Of a DNA stretch of 64,000 nt, positions 50,436-59,963 are shown one piece after another. Numbering within the stretch: the first letter of the stretch is position 1; every line of letters begins with the position of its first letter. The notes beneath the pieces were generated by a model. That model had not been told where the DNA came from. It saw only the letters and a list, made by a program, of their open reading frames with translations, and did no database searches. A program made the translations under genes and the position numbers. The stretch comes from Flavobacterium sp. LC2016-12 (GTDB lineage Bacteria; Bacteroidota; Bacteroidia; Flavobacteriales; Flavobacteriaceae). The stretch spans positions 248,001 to 312,000 of the forward strand of contig NZ_JADKPT010000002.1 of NCBI RefSeq assembly GCF_015351595.1, written 5' to 3'.

Positions 50436-52490
50436 TTATTTTGAAATGTTATAATTATTCTGCTCTAAATATTTGATAATCTCTTCGCAGGCATTTTTAC
50501 TTGTAAATCCGAATTTCTGATCCAAAACTGAGGCCGGAGCTGAGTATCCAAAATGATCCAATCCGAAAACTTTCCCTTTGCTACCAACTAAACCTTCCAG
50601 GTTAACCTGAAGACCCGCCGTAAGTCCGAAAACCAATTGATTCTGCGGAATAACACTTTCCTGATAAGCTTTTGGCTGCGATCTGAAAAGTCCTTCTGAA
50701 ATTATAGAAGCAACATTTATTTTTATTTTGATGATGTGTTCCAACTCTTCCGCAGCTTCAATAAGTGTCGCTACCTCAGATCCATTAGCAACTAAAGTAA
50801 TAGCAGGATCTTCACTTGATTTTACTAAATACCCTCCTTTTTTGGCATTTAAAGCATCTTCAAATCTTGAGTTCCCAATTGCTGGAATAGAAGTAATTTC
50901 TTGTCTGGAAAGAATTAAACCTGTTGGTGTTTTCTTGTTTTCCAGCGCCATTTGCCAGGCAACAGATGTTTCAATAGCATCAGCAGGACGAAGCGCTAAT
51001 AAACTTTGATCGCCAGAATGGTTTTTAATTTTTTCTAACAATCGAATTTGTGCTTCCTGCTCAATTGGCTGGTGTGTAGGACCATCTTCACCTACACGGA
51101 AAGAGTCGTGTGTCCATACATATTTTACCGGTAATTCCTGAATGGCTGCCAAACGAATAGCCGGCTTCATATAATCAGAAAAAACAAAAAATGTCGCCAC
51201 TACCGGAATTACGCCACCGTGAAGTGCTATTCCATTCCCAATCGAAGCCATTGTCAATTCAGCTACTCCCGCTTGTAAAAAGGCTCCGCTGAAATCATTT
51301 TTCTTTAAAACGGATGATTTTTTAAGGAAACCATCTGTTTTATCACTGTTAGACAAATCGGCAGAAGAAACAATCATGTTTTCTACATTTTCAGCCAGAT
51401 ATCCTAAAACAGCTGCCGAAGCATCTCTTGTTGCGGCATTTGCTTTTTGAGCAATTGAACCGAAATCTAAAGCTGGTAAATCGCCATTAAAAAACTGTTT
51501 TATCTTTTGAGCTCCTTCAGGATTCTGAGTTTCCCAAGTCGCAAATTTTGCTTTTCTTTCAGCCGATTCAACAATTTTTTGATTTAAAATGTTTCTATAA
51601 TATTCTTCAACTTCTTTATAAATCGCGAATGAATCTTCAGGATTTGCACCTAGGTTCAATAATGTTTTTTCAAAATCAGCTTTAGTTCCCCCAATTGGTT
51701 TTCCGTGAAGTTCGCACTGACCTTCATACATTGTTCCGTCCGCCATTACACAACCTTTCCCCATAATGGTTCTTCCAATAATCAGGGTTGGTTTCTCCGT
51801 TTCGTTATGCGCATCAGTCAAAGCTTTACGAATCTGAACATGATCATGTCCATCAATTGTAACCACTTTCCAGCCCCATGATTCATATTTCATAGCGGTG
51901 TTTTCTGTCGTTACCTCATCGGTCATAGAGGAAAGCTGCACATCATTTGAGTCGTAAAACATGATAAAATTATTCAGTCCCAAATGTCCCGCAATACGTC
52001 CGGCACCTTGAGAAATTTCCTCCTGAACACCTCCATCCGTAATGTAAGCGTATATTTTGTGATCGAATAAATTCTCAAATCTTGCTGACAGGAATTTGGC
52101 CGCAATTGCTGCTCCAACTCCCATGGCGTGTCCCTGTCCTAGTGGTCCGGAAGTATTTTCAATTCCTCTTTTTACATCAACCTCAGGGTGTCCGGGTGTT
52201 ACAGAACCCCATTGTCTGAAATTTTGAAGATCTGTTTTTTCGAAATTTCCTAACAGATAATATTGGGCATACATTAGTGCCGAAAGATGGCCTGCATCCA
52301 TAAAAAAACGATCCCTGAAAATCCAGTGCATATCGCTCGGATCGTATTTTAAATATTCAGTATATAAAATATGCATGAAATCAGCACCTCCCATGGCGCC
52401 CCCAGGATGGCCTGAATTCGCTTTTTCGACCATCGAAATGGCTAAAGCGCGAATATTATTTGCGGCTGATTGGTCAATTTTGTTGTTCAT
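50436..52490 (-). CDS. tkt: Transketolase
   Basis: 684 aa, single chain with the three usual domains. Thiamine-diphosphate motif region ([36 protein letters not shown]), N-terminal [19 protein letters not shown] and the PYR-domain block ([18 protein letters not shown]) are clear. It moves two-carbon units from xylulose 5-phosphate, the product of AraD. First of a two-gene unit with transaldolase. The AraR operator 100 bp upstream indicates an arabinose-induced copy. Confidence 0.97.
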   Translation of the reverse strand: MNNKIDQSAANNIRALAISMVEKANSGHPGGAMGGADFMHILYTEYLKYDPSDMHWIFRDRFFMDAGHLSALMYAQYYLLGNFEKTDLQNFRQWGSVTPGHPEVDVKRGIENTSGPLGQGHAMGVGAAIAAKFLSARFENLFDHKIYAYITDGGVQEEISQGAGRIAGHLGLNNFIMFYDSNDVQLSSMTDEVTTENTAMKYESWGWKVVTIDGHDHVQIRKALTDAHNETEKPTLIIGRTIMGKGCVMADGTMYEGQCELHGKPIGGTKADFEKTLLNLGANPEDSFAIYKEVEEYYRNILNQKIVESAERKAKFATWETQNPEGAQKIKQFFNGDLPALDFGSIAQKANAATRDASAAVLGYLAENVENMIVSSADLSNSDKTDGFLKKSSVLKKNDFSGAFLQAGVAELTMASIGNGIALHGGVIPVVATFFVFSDYMKPAIRLAAIQELPVKYVWTHDSFRVGEDGPTHQPIEQEAQIRLLEKIKNHSGDQSLLALRPADAIETSVAWQMALENKKTPTGLILSRQEITSIPAIGNSRFEDALNAKKGGYLVKSSEDPAITLVANGSEVATLIEAAEELEHIIKIKINVASIISEGLFRSQPKAYQESVIPQNQLVFGLTAGLQVNLEGLVGSKGKVFGLDHFGYSAPASVLDQKFGFTSKNACEEIIKYLEQNNYNISK

Positions 52491-52589
52491 TTTAAGTATC
52501 TAAATGGTTTGTGGTTAATAGCGGCTTAAAATTTGTCTCGCAGCATTACGAAAAGAAAAAAAGCTTTCCTTAAAATCAAAACAAATAAT

Positions 52590-52608
52590 AAGTGTAAAAT
52601 TTACATTT
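52590..52608. promoter_or_regulatory. AraR operator upstream of tkt
   Basis: AAGTGT-AAAATTT-ACATTT, overlapped by a second palindrome ACATTTGCAAATGT (52603-52616). On the minus strand a TTG in the latter and TATTATTTG beyond the operator could be promoter elements. Confidence 0.65.
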
Positions 52609-52748
52609 GCAAATGTAAATAAAAAAGTTTTACGAAAACAAAAAATTGGATCCTTATTTTTTTTACTAATAAATTATACATTTAATAAACAAAAATAAGT
52701 TTAATTGTGATTTGATGATCGTTTTGCTAAAAACACAAAAACAAAGTA

Positions 52749-53747
52749 CTACAAAGAATTTCGCATAATAAGAGCCGACTTATTTTCGATCTGCACATTA
52801 TTACCCTTAATAACCATCTCGGCCAGGATTTTACCCATCATTTCAAAATGGGTCGAAATGGTACTAATACCATTAGCTACCACTTTTTTTAGAGGTGTTT
52901 CGTTATAAGATATAATTCCGAAATCAGATCCTAATTTCAAATTCTGATTTCGGGCATTTTCAATCACCCGAACCAGATCACGATCATTCGGAATAATATA
53001 TAAATCTCCTGAAGTAATTTCGCGATCCGTAAATTCGGTTATAATTTCAGACTCAAAATGATATTCAGAACAAAAAGCTTCAAACCCTAATTTCATTCCA
53101 AGTGGCTCTCTAAATCCAGGGAAAATTAAAATCAATTTTTTGTATTTGCCTACCCTTGCTTTTCCTTTTACTAATCCTTCAAAAATGTCCTTTTCATGAT
53201 TTTGATAAATCGCCGGATATGATTTTAAATCAGGATTGGTCTGGTCCAAAATAATAACATCATTCACTGGTAGGGTTTTTATCAAATTGACTATATCGTT
53301 TAAATTGGTCGGCATGATAATGTATTTCGTATAATTTCCATTACTGTCATTTATTAGTTTTTGAAATACCTGCAAATTGAAATGATGAAAGAAAATATCC
53401 ACCTGAACATTTTTTCCAATATTTTTTAAAAAAGAATTATATATGTCTTCCTTGAAAATATTCAATTCATCAAAAAGCAAAAATATCTTCTGTTTTATAG
53501 CAATTTCAGTGCTTTTGACGTAATATCCTTTACCTGGAATCGCGTAAATAATTCCTCTTTTTTTCAATTCGTCGTATCCCAGCAAAACAGTATCGCGCGA
53601 CAAAGAAAAAGCCAGACAAACTTTATTGACAGACGGAAGTCGGTCACCTTTTACCAATTTACCTTCTTCGATCGCTTTTTCAATTGAAAGAATAATCTGT
53701 TTATATTTTGGTAAACCGAGATTGTTTTGGATAGAAATTATGTTCAT
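52749..53747 (-). CDS. GntR-family regulator with periplasmic-binding-like sensor
   Basis: 332 aa. GntR winged helix at about residues 8-75 (PKYKQIILSIEKAIEEGKLVKGDRLPSVNKVCLAFSLSRDTVLLGYDELKKRGIIYAIPGKGYYVK), then a LacI/periplasmic-binding-protein-type ligand domain (about 88-332). This is the architecture of sugar-responsive repressors such as Bacillus AraR and of several Bacteroidetes sugar regulators. Divergent from galM-galK-galT with a 102-bp gap containing direct repeats, so it most likely controls galactose use. Confidence 0.88.
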   Translation of the reverse strand: MNIISIQNNLGLPKYKQIILSIEKAIEEGKLVKGDRLPSVNKVCLAFSLSRDTVLLGYDELKKRGIIYAIPGKGYYVKSTEIAIKQKIFLLFDELNIFKEDIYNSFLKNIGKNVQVDIFFHHFNLQVFQKLINDSNGNYTKYIIMPTNLNDIVNLIKTLPVNDVIILDQTNPDLKSYPAIYQNHEKDIFEGLVKGKARVGKYKKLILIFPGFREPLGMKLGFEAFCSEYHFESEIITEFTDREITSGDLYIIPNDRDLVRVIENARNQNLKLGSDFGIISYNETPLKKVVANGISTISTHFEMMGKILAEMVIKGNNVQIENKSALIMRNSL

Positions 53748-53779
53748 GAAAAGTAGAATTTTGACGCAATATACAAAAA

Positions 53780-53803
53780 ACTGGTAGGTACTGGTATGTA
53801 AAG
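53780..53803. promoter_or_regulatory. Putative GntR operator (ACTGGTA direct repeats)
   Basis: ACTGGTA occurs at 53780-53786 and 53790-53796, one helical turn apart, in the gap between the GntR gene and galM and about 22 bp before the galM -7 box. Short inverted GGTAC words are included. Confidence 0.55.
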
Positions 53804-53817
53804 GTAAAGAATGTTTC

Positions 53818-53825
53818 TATTTTTG
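53818..53825 (+). promoter_or_regulatory. -7 promoter box of galM (TATTTTTG)
   Basis: Full TAnnTTTG match. An ATG at 53811 lies upstream of it, so the ATG at 53850 must be the used start. The -33 region overlaps the ACTGGTA repeats (TGG instead of TTG). Confidence 0.55.
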
Positions 53826-53849
53826 AATTTCATTTTTGGTAAAAATAAT

Positions 53850-54905
53850 ATGGAAATAAAACACATATCGCATTTTGAAGATCAGTCTGAGTGCAAATTA
53901 TTTGGTTTAATGCCTGATAACGAAGAAATTCATTCTTTTGAATTGACTAATAGAAACGGAATGAAAGTGCAGCTTATTAATTATGGTGCAACAGTTACGT
54001 CCTTAAAAGTTCCTGCTTCAAACGGAAAACTGGTAGATGTTGTTTTGGGTTTTGATTCTTTAGAATCTTATTTATCTTCTTATAATTTACCAAGTGCGCC
54101 TTATTTCGGAACCACAGTGGGCCGGTACGCGGGAAGAATCAGCAAAGGAACTTTCACTTTAAATGATGAAACATTTCAGCTTGTTGGTAATAATAATGAA
54201 AATACTTTACACGGTGGAAATATAGGTTTTGGAAGAAGAGTGTGGAATGTAAATGATATTACCGGTGGAGAAAATCCATCTATAACTTTTGGACTTTTAA
54301 GCGAAGATTCAGACGAAAATTTCCCCGGAGAATTACACGTTTATCTTACTTATACTTTAACAGAACAAAACGAATTAAAACTTGAATACAAAGCAACTAC
54401 CACAAAAGATACTGTTATAAACTTAACCCATCACAGTTATTTTAATCTTGACGGGCATGATACTGCAGTCTTAGATCAGCAAATGTATATCAATGCTGAT
54501 AAGATGTTAGAAACAGATGCTGAAGGTATTCCAACAGGAAAATTCACGGAGCTTTCTAATCATGATTTCGATTTCAGAACAGCTAAAAACTGTCCTTCTT
54601 CTATTGACAATTCTTTTGTAATTGAATCTAAAGACAAAGTTGCTGCTCAATTGTTCAGTGAGAAAAACAACCTGAAAATGGAAGTCTATACAGATCAGCC
54701 AAGTGTACATATATATGTAGGCGGAAATTGTTTTGATATCCTTCAGGGAAAAGAAAACACAAAATATCATGCAACCAGCGGAATTTGTTTTGAAACCCAA
54801 AATTTTCCGGATGCGCCAAATAAGGCACATTTCCCGAATTCAGTTTTGAAAAAAGGTTCAGAATACCGTCAAACAACGGTTTATAAATTTGATCACATCA
54901 ATTAA
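53850..54905 (+). CDS. galM: Aldose 1-epimerase (galactose mutarotase), cytoplasmic
   Basis: 351 aa from the ATG at 53850. A longer frame from 53811 would start before the promoter box and add a hydrophobic, unrelated stretch. The catalytic His is in LTHHSYFNLDGHD and the Glu in CFETQNFPDAPNKAHFP. There is no lipobox, unlike the mutarotase at 27105. First gene of galM-galK-galT, it supplies alpha-galactose to GalK. Confidence 0.94.
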   Translation: MEIKHISHFEDQSECKLFGLMPDNEEIHSFELTNRNGMKVQLINYGATVTSLKVPASNGKLVDVVLGFDSLESYLSSYNLPSAPYFGTTVGRYAGRISKGTFTLNDETFQLVGNNNENTLHGGNIGFGRRVWNVNDITGGENPSITFGLLSEDSDENFPGELHVYLTYTLTEQNELKLEYKATTTKDTVINLTHHSYFNLDGHDTAVLDQQMYINADKMLETDAEGIPTGKFTELSNHDFDFRTAKNCPSSIDNSFVIESKDKVAAQLFSEKNNLKMEVYTDQPSVHIYVGGNCFDILQGKENTKYHATSGICFETQNFPDAPNKAHFPNSVLKKGSEYRQTTVYKFDHIN

Positions 54906-54984
54906 TTAGCTTAAACAATATTTTATCTGATTCTAATGATTTTTCATTTGAATTAAAAGACAACACTATTACAATTACAAAATA

Positions 54985-56145
54985 ATGAATGACATTTTAA
55001 TACAAAACACCTCAGCCTTTTTTGAGAAATCGTTCGGATCTGTTCCTCAAAAAATTGTGCTTTCTCCAGGAAGAATCAATATTATTGGAGAACATATTGA
55101 TTACAACGACGGTTACGTTTTACCGGCTGCTATTGATAAAGTAATTTGCTTTGCTTTTGAAAAAAACAACACTCAAAAATCTAAAATAATCGCCATCGAT
55201 TTAAAGGAAGAATTTGAACTTGATTTAAATGAGCCAATTCAATTAAGCGATGTCGTTTGGACCAATTATATTCGTGGCGTTGTAAAACAACTTCAGGACA
55301 ACGGATTTTCATTTGAAGGTTTCAATTGTGTTTTCAGTAGTAATATTCCGGTTGGTTCTGGTTTGTCTTCTTCGGCGGCTTTGGAGTGCGGAACGCTTTT
55401 CGGCATAAAAGAGCTTTTCGATTTAAAAATTGAAAAAGTGGACATTGCCTTAATGGGTCAAAAAGCAGAACATTGGGTAGGAATCAATTGCGGTATTATG
55501 GATCAGTTTTCAAGCGTTCATGGACTTGAAAACAAAGTGATAAAACTGGATTGCAATACTTTGGAATTTGAATATCACGATGCTGACTTCAAAGAGTACT
55601 CTGTTATTTTATTTGATAGTAATGTGAAACATTCTCTTTTTACCTCTGAGTACAATACAAGAAGATTAGAATGTGAGGAAGGTTTATCAATTATAAAGAA
55701 TCATTTTCCTGAAGTAAAAAGTTTCAGAGATTGTTCTGAAGCCCAACTTTTGAGTATTCAGGATCAATTTTCTCCGGTTGTTTTTAAGAGAGTTCATTTT
55801 GTAGTTAAAGAAATTAATCGTGTTATAAAAGCATGTGAGGCTTTAGATAATGGAAATATAGAACTTTTAGGACAATTGCTTTTTGAAACACATTACGGTT
55901 TATCGCAGGAATACGAAGTAAGTTGTGAAGAGCTGGATATGCTTGTAGATACCGCAAAAGCTGATGATGCAGTTATTGGAGCACGTGTAATGGGTGGCGG
56001 ATTTGGTGGTTGTACCATTAATTTAGTTAAAAAAGGAAATGAAAATGAGGTAAAACGTAAATTTTCAAAACTTTATTTAGATACATTTGGAATTGAATTA
56101 AAATTCTATGATGTAAAAATCTCAAACGGAACAACATTACTTTAA
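54985..56145 (+). CDS. galK: Galactokinase
   Basis: 386 aa, GHMP kinase. Galactose-binding signature GRINIIGEHIDYNDGYVLP at about 28-47, ATP-binding PVGSGLSSSAALE at about 118-130, and the C-terminal GARVMGGGFGGCTINLV motif. It makes galactose 1-phosphate. Second gene of the gal operon, 79 bp after galM, 17 bp before galT. Confidence 0.97.
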   Translation: MNDILIQNTSAFFEKSFGSVPQKIVLSPGRINIIGEHIDYNDGYVLPAAIDKVICFAFEKNNTQKSKIIAIDLKEEFELDLNEPIQLSDVVWTNYIRGVVKQLQDNGFSFEGFNCVFSSNIPVGSGLSSSAALECGTLFGIKELFDLKIEKVDIALMGQKAEHWVGINCGIMDQFSSVHGLENKVIKLDCNTLEFEYHDADFKEYSVILFDSNVKHSLFTSEYNTRRLECEEGLSIIKNHFPEVKSFRDCSEAQLLSIQDQFSPVVFKRVHFVVKEINRVIKACEALDNGNIELLGQLLFETHYGLSQEYEVSCEELDMLVDTAKADDAVIGARVMGGGFGGCTINLVKKGNENEVKRKFSKLYLDTFGIELKFYDVKISNGTTLL

Positions 56146-56162
56146 TACCACAACAGAATACA

Positions 56163-57236
56163 ATGAAAAATTTTGACATTAACGAAGATCCTCACAGACG
56201 CTTCAATCCTTTACTTAACGAATGGGTATTAGTTTCACCGCATCGTGCAAAACGCCCTTGGCAGGGACAAAATGAAACCATTGCCACTGAGGCATTACCA
56301 AAATACGATCCAACCTGTTATTTATGTCCGGGGAATGTTAGGGCCAATGGCGTAAACAACCCAAAATACGAAAACAGTTTCGTTTTCGAAAATGATTTTG
56401 CTGCTATGAAACAGGAAGAAATTATTTTTGAAGAAGACATTAAACATACCTTTTTTAAGGCAAAACCAGAACAGGGTATTTCAAGAGTAGTTTGTTTTTC
56501 GCCAAGACACGATCTTACGTTACCGGAAATGGATGTTGACGGAATTGAAAATATCATCAGAACCTGGCAAAAAGAATATACCGATTTAGGAAACATAAAA
56601 TACATCAATCACGTTCAGATTTTTGAAAATAAAGGAAGTGTTATGGGATGCAGCAACCCGCATCCGCATGGACAAATCTGGGCACAATCATCATTGCCAA
56701 CGCAGGTTGAGAAAACGCATCATAACCTAAAAGCTTATTTTGATAAAAACAAAAGAACGCTTCTTCAAGATTATCTTCAGGCCGAATTAAAATCAGGAAG
56801 CCGTATTGTAATTGAAAATGATGATTTTGTGGCATTGGTTCCTTTCTGGGCGATCTGGCCTTATGAAACAATGATTTTAAGCAAAAGAGCCCTCTCAAAA
56901 ATTACTGATTTTACAGAAGGAGAAGTAAGTACTTATGCTAAAATCTTAAAGCAATTAACCATTAAGTACGATAATTTATTTAGTACTTCTTTCCCTTATT
57001 CATCAGGGATCCATCAGGCGCCAACAGATGGTTTAGAACATCCTGAATGGCATTTTCATATGCATTTTTATCCGCCTTTGCTTCGATCTGCAACAGTTAA
57101 AAAATTTATGGTGGGTTACGAAATGTTAGGCGAGTCGCAACGTGATATCACACCTGAGAAAAGTGCAGAAATTTTAAGACAACAATCAGACGTACATTAC
57201 AAAGAAGCAGTTGGCGAAAAAGTCGAAGCAAAATAA
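56163..57236 (+). CDS. galT: UDP-glucose-hexose-1-phosphate uridylyltransferase
   Basis: 357 aa, HIT superfamily. The active-site His is in CSNPHPHGQIWAQ (about residues 160-172). CYLCPGN carries the first metal-binding Cys pair. It exchanges galactose 1-phosphate for glucose 1-phosphate on UDP. No galE is adjacent, so epimerase must be supplied elsewhere. Last gene of the operon, followed by 232 bp before the symporter. Confidence 0.97.
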   Translation: MKNFDINEDPHRRFNPLLNEWVLVSPHRAKRPWQGQNETIATEALPKYDPTCYLCPGNVRANGVNNPKYENSFVFENDFAAMKQEEIIFEEDIKHTFFKAKPEQGISRVVCFSPRHDLTLPEMDVDGIENIIRTWQKEYTDLGNIKYINHVQIFENKGSVMGCSNPHPHGQIWAQSSLPTQVEKTHHNLKAYFDKNKRTLLQDYLQAELKSGSRIVIENDDFVALVPFWAIWPYETMILSKRALSKITDFTEGEVSTYAKILKQLTIKYDNLFSTSFPYSSGIHQAPTDGLEHPEWHFHMHFYPPLLRSATVKKFMVGYEMLGESQRDITPEKSAEILRQQSDVHYKEAVGEKVEAK

Positions 57237-57271
57237 GACCCTATTAAAATTTAACATAATAATCCACTTAT

Positions 57272-57290
57272 AAATGTAAAAAACACATTT
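57272..57290. promoter_or_regulatory. AraR operator upstream of the symporter
   Basis: AAATGT-AAAAAAC-ACATTT, perfect arms of the AARTGT/ACAYTT type, 179 bp before the symporter ATG and 30 bp before a TACTTTTG -7 box (57320-57327). Confidence 0.65.
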
Positions 57291-57468
57291 GTTCGTGATG
57301 TAAATATAGATTTTTATTATACTTTTGGCTTTCGTTCTTATTTTGACAAAAAAATAACATAAATAAAACACATATCCTATTTTTAGTCAGATAAAACCAC
57401 TAAAAAGCTGATTTTATAATTTATTAAACAATCAATCACCTATACTAATTTTTAAAATACTACTAACA

Positions 57469-59154
57469 ATGAACCAGAACCTTGCTTTCGCAGATTATGC
57501 GGTTTTTATTATTTATTTCATCGTAGTCTCGGTCTACGGTTACACAGTTTACCGCAAGCGTAAACAAGACGAACAAGATGCTAAAGCGTACTTTTTGGCT
57601 GAAGGAAATTTAACGTGGTGGGCTATTGGAGCTTCGTTAATTGCCTCAAATATTTCAGCTGAGCAATTTATCGGAATGAGCGGTGAAGGTTTCTTCTTAG
57701 GAATTGCCGTTGCAGCATACGAATGGCTTGCTGCTATTGCGCTTATTATTGTAGCAGTTTGGTTTATTCCTGTATATCTTAAAAATAAGATTTACACCAT
57801 GCCTCAGTTCTTAAAAACACGTTATAACGAATCTACTGCTTTAATTATGGCAGTTTTCTGGTTGTTTTTATATGTATTTGTAAACTTAACTTCTATCCTG
57901 TATTTAGGAGCCGTTGCTATTAATGGTCTTGCCGGTGGAGAATATCTTCACGTTATCATGGTTGGATTGGCTGTATTCGCTTTATTTATCTCTTTAGGAG
58001 GAATGAAAGTTGTAGCTTATACTGACGTTATTCAGGTTGCCGTTTTAATCATCGGTGGTTTAGTAACTTCTTATATTGCTTTGACAACGGTTGGTCAATA
58101 CTTTGGAGTTGGTGAAAATGCAATTGCAGGTTTTAAAGTTTTAATGAGAGAAGCTCCAGAGCATTTCAAAATGATTATTCCAAAACCAACTGCTACTTCA
58201 TCTCAACTTGAAATCGATAAATATTTGACTTTCCCAGGTTTGATGTCATACCTTGCCGGTATCTGGATTATCAACTTAAACTACTGGGGATGTAACCAAT
58301 ACATTACACAAAGAGCTTTAGGTGCCGACTTGCAAACTGCTCGTACAGGTATTTTATTTGCTGGTATGTTAAAATTATTAATGCCATTAATCGTAATGTT
58401 GCCTGGTATTGCTGCTTACGTTTTATATGAAAACGGACATTTACCACAATTAGTTGGAGGAAAAGACGGAGCTTATTCTGCTGTATTGACATTCTTGCCA
58501 ACTGGTTTAAAAGGACTTTCTGTAGCGGCATTGACTGCTGCAATTGTAGCTTCATTAGCTGGAAAAGTAAACAGTATCTCAACTATTTATACGTTAGATA
58601 TTCATAAAAAATACATCCAAAAAGAAGCAGGTGAAAAACAACAGGTAAACATTGGTAGAATTGCCGTTTTTGCTGCAATGCTTTTAGCGGTATTATTTAC
58701 ATGGAATGATATTTTAGGAATTGGTGGTGTTGGTGGATTCACTTACATCCAAAAATATACAGGTTTCATTAGCCCTGGTGTATTTGCTATGTTCTTCCTT
58801 GGTATGTTCTGGAAAAGAACGACTGGAACTGCTGCAATTGTAGGTGTAATTTTAGGATTTGTATTGTCAGTATTATTCAACGAATATGCGCCAATGTTAT
58901 TCGGAAACGAAACTTTATTATACACAGCTTATCCTAATGGAAAAGGAGCTTATGAAATTCCTTTCCACATTTGTATGGGATTATCATTCTTCTTTACCAT
59001 GTTAGCGATGATCGGAATCAGTTTCGCTGGTCCTAAAGTAAATCCAAAAGCGTTTGAAATAGATGCTGAAATGTTTAAAGTAAAACCACAAACTACAGTT
59101 TTAATCGTAATTACATTATTGATTATTGTAGCGTTGTACGTTAAATTCTGGTAG
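57469..59154 (+). CDS. Sodium/sugar symporter, SSS family
   Basis: 561 aa, about 14 membrane segments, SGLT-like. NISAEQFIGMSGEGFFLGIAVAAYEWLAA and NLNYWGCNQYITQRALGA are the characteristic sodium- and sugar-site blocks. It imports a monosaccharide with Na+. An AraR-type operator points to L-arabinose (AraP-like), while the preceding gal operon allows galactose. Own promoter, own terminator. Confidence 0.92.
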   Translation: MNQNLAFADYAVFIIYFIVVSVYGYTVYRKRKQDEQDAKAYFLAEGNLTWWAIGASLIASNISAEQFIGMSGEGFFLGIAVAAYEWLAAIALIIVAVWFIPVYLKNKIYTMPQFLKTRYNESTALIMAVFWLFLYVFVNLTSILYLGAVAINGLAGGEYLHVIMVGLAVFALFISLGGMKVVAYTDVIQVAVLIIGGLVTSYIALTTVGQYFGVGENAIAGFKVLMREAPEHFKMIIPKPTATSSQLEIDKYLTFPGLMSYLAGIWIINLNYWGCNQYITQRALGADLQTARTGILFAGMLKLLMPLIVMLPGIAAYVLYENGHLPQLVGGKDGAYSAVLTFLPTGLKGLSVAALTAAIVASLAGKVNSISTIYTLDIHKKYIQKEAGEKQQVNIGRIAVFAAMLLAVLFTWNDILGIGGVGGFTYIQKYTGFISPGVFAMFFLGMFWKRTTGTAAIVGVILGFVLSVLFNEYAPMLFGNETLLYTAYPNGKGAYEIPFHICMGLSFFFTMLAMIGISFAGPKVNPKAFEIDAEMFKVKPQTTVLIVITLLIIVALYVKFW

Positions 59155-59187
59155 TATTATTTTTTTACTATATTATTTTTTGAAGAC

Positions 59188-59223
59188 AAAAAGAGGATAT
59201 CAAATTGATATCCTCTTTTTTTT
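59188..59223 (+). terminator. Terminator of the symporter gene
   Basis: AAAGAGGATATCAA pairs with TTGATATCCTCTTT (innermost pairs must open), followed by a T run. Confidence 0.9.
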
Positions 59224-59308
59224 ATAACAAGAAAATCCTTAACTCATTTTAGATAATCAAACTTTGAATTACTTTTAGCCTCAAAAAAACATAATAATCA
59301 TTAAAAAA

Positions 59309-59926
59309 ATGAAAAAATTAGCATTGGCTTTTTTCCTGATTTCTGGAGCAGTATTCAGTCAGAAAATGAATATTATAAAAGGAAATTTTGACTTCTTAAA
59401 AGATCAAACAGAGATAAACACTGAATTTGATTATAGTAATTTCACTATGATGGAAGAAAAAAAAACAGAAGCACAATATGTTGAAGAACATAAAGCAGAA
59501 TTAGATAAAGACACAAAAGGAAGCGGATTCTTTTGGGAAAAAAAATGGGTTGCTGCTAGAAAAAAAATCTGGACACCAAAATTTTTAGAAATTGGAAATA
59601 TTGAATTATCAAAGGCAGGAAAAAAAATAAACTTTAAGGAAGGACTAAATACTCCTTATACCTTAATTGTGCAAACTATATGGATTTATCCAGGTTTTAA
59701 TACATCAATTGCGAAACCAACGGCAAGAGTTTCTACAAATCTAAAATTTGTAGAAACTGCTAACAAATCAAATGTCCTTTTAGAGATCACCAGCGAAGAA
59801 GCACCTGGAAATCGAGCGGAAAATCAATGGGAAAATAATTTTAGTGACGAATCTAGAATTGGAGAAGGATACGCTAAAACTGCCAAAACATTGTCAAAAA
59901 TGATTGTAAAAAAAGCATTCAAATAA
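59309..59926 (+). CDS. Exported protein of unknown function
   Basis: 205 aa. A clear signal peptide (MKKLALAFFLISGAVFSQ). The mature part is Lys-rich with many beta-strand-like stretches (TPYTLIVQTIWIYPGFNTSIAKPTARVSTNLKFVE). I do not recognise the family. The C-terminal RIGEGYAKTAKTLSKMIVKKA recalls periplasmic lipocalin-like or DUF4136-type proteins only loosely. It converges with the flavoprotein gene and shares a terminator with it. No operon partner. Confidence 0.75.
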   Translation: MKKLALAFFLISGAVFSQKMNIIKGNFDFLKDQTEINTEFDYSNFTMMEEKKTEAQYVEEHKAELDKDTKGSGFFWEKKWVAARKKIWTPKFLEIGNIELSKAGKKINFKEGLNTPYTLIVQTIWIYPGFNTSIAKPTARVSTNLKFVETANKSNVLLEITSEEAPGNRAENQWENNFSDESRIGEGYAKTAKTLSKMIVKKAFK

Positions 59927-59935
59927 AACCAAAAA

Positions 59936-59963
59936 AAAAAGCCCTGATTATTCGGGGCTTTGT
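59936..59963. terminator. Bidirectional terminator overlapping a stop codon
   Basis: AAAGCCC pairs with GGGCTTT across TGATTATTCG, with an A run before it. The minus-strand stop of the flavoprotein gene (59948-59950) is in the loop, so the stem includes its last codons. Confidence 0.7.

Noticed and set aside
53811..53849. Upstream start for galM
   Set aside because: The ATG precedes the -7 promoter box and the added residues match nothing in the family.
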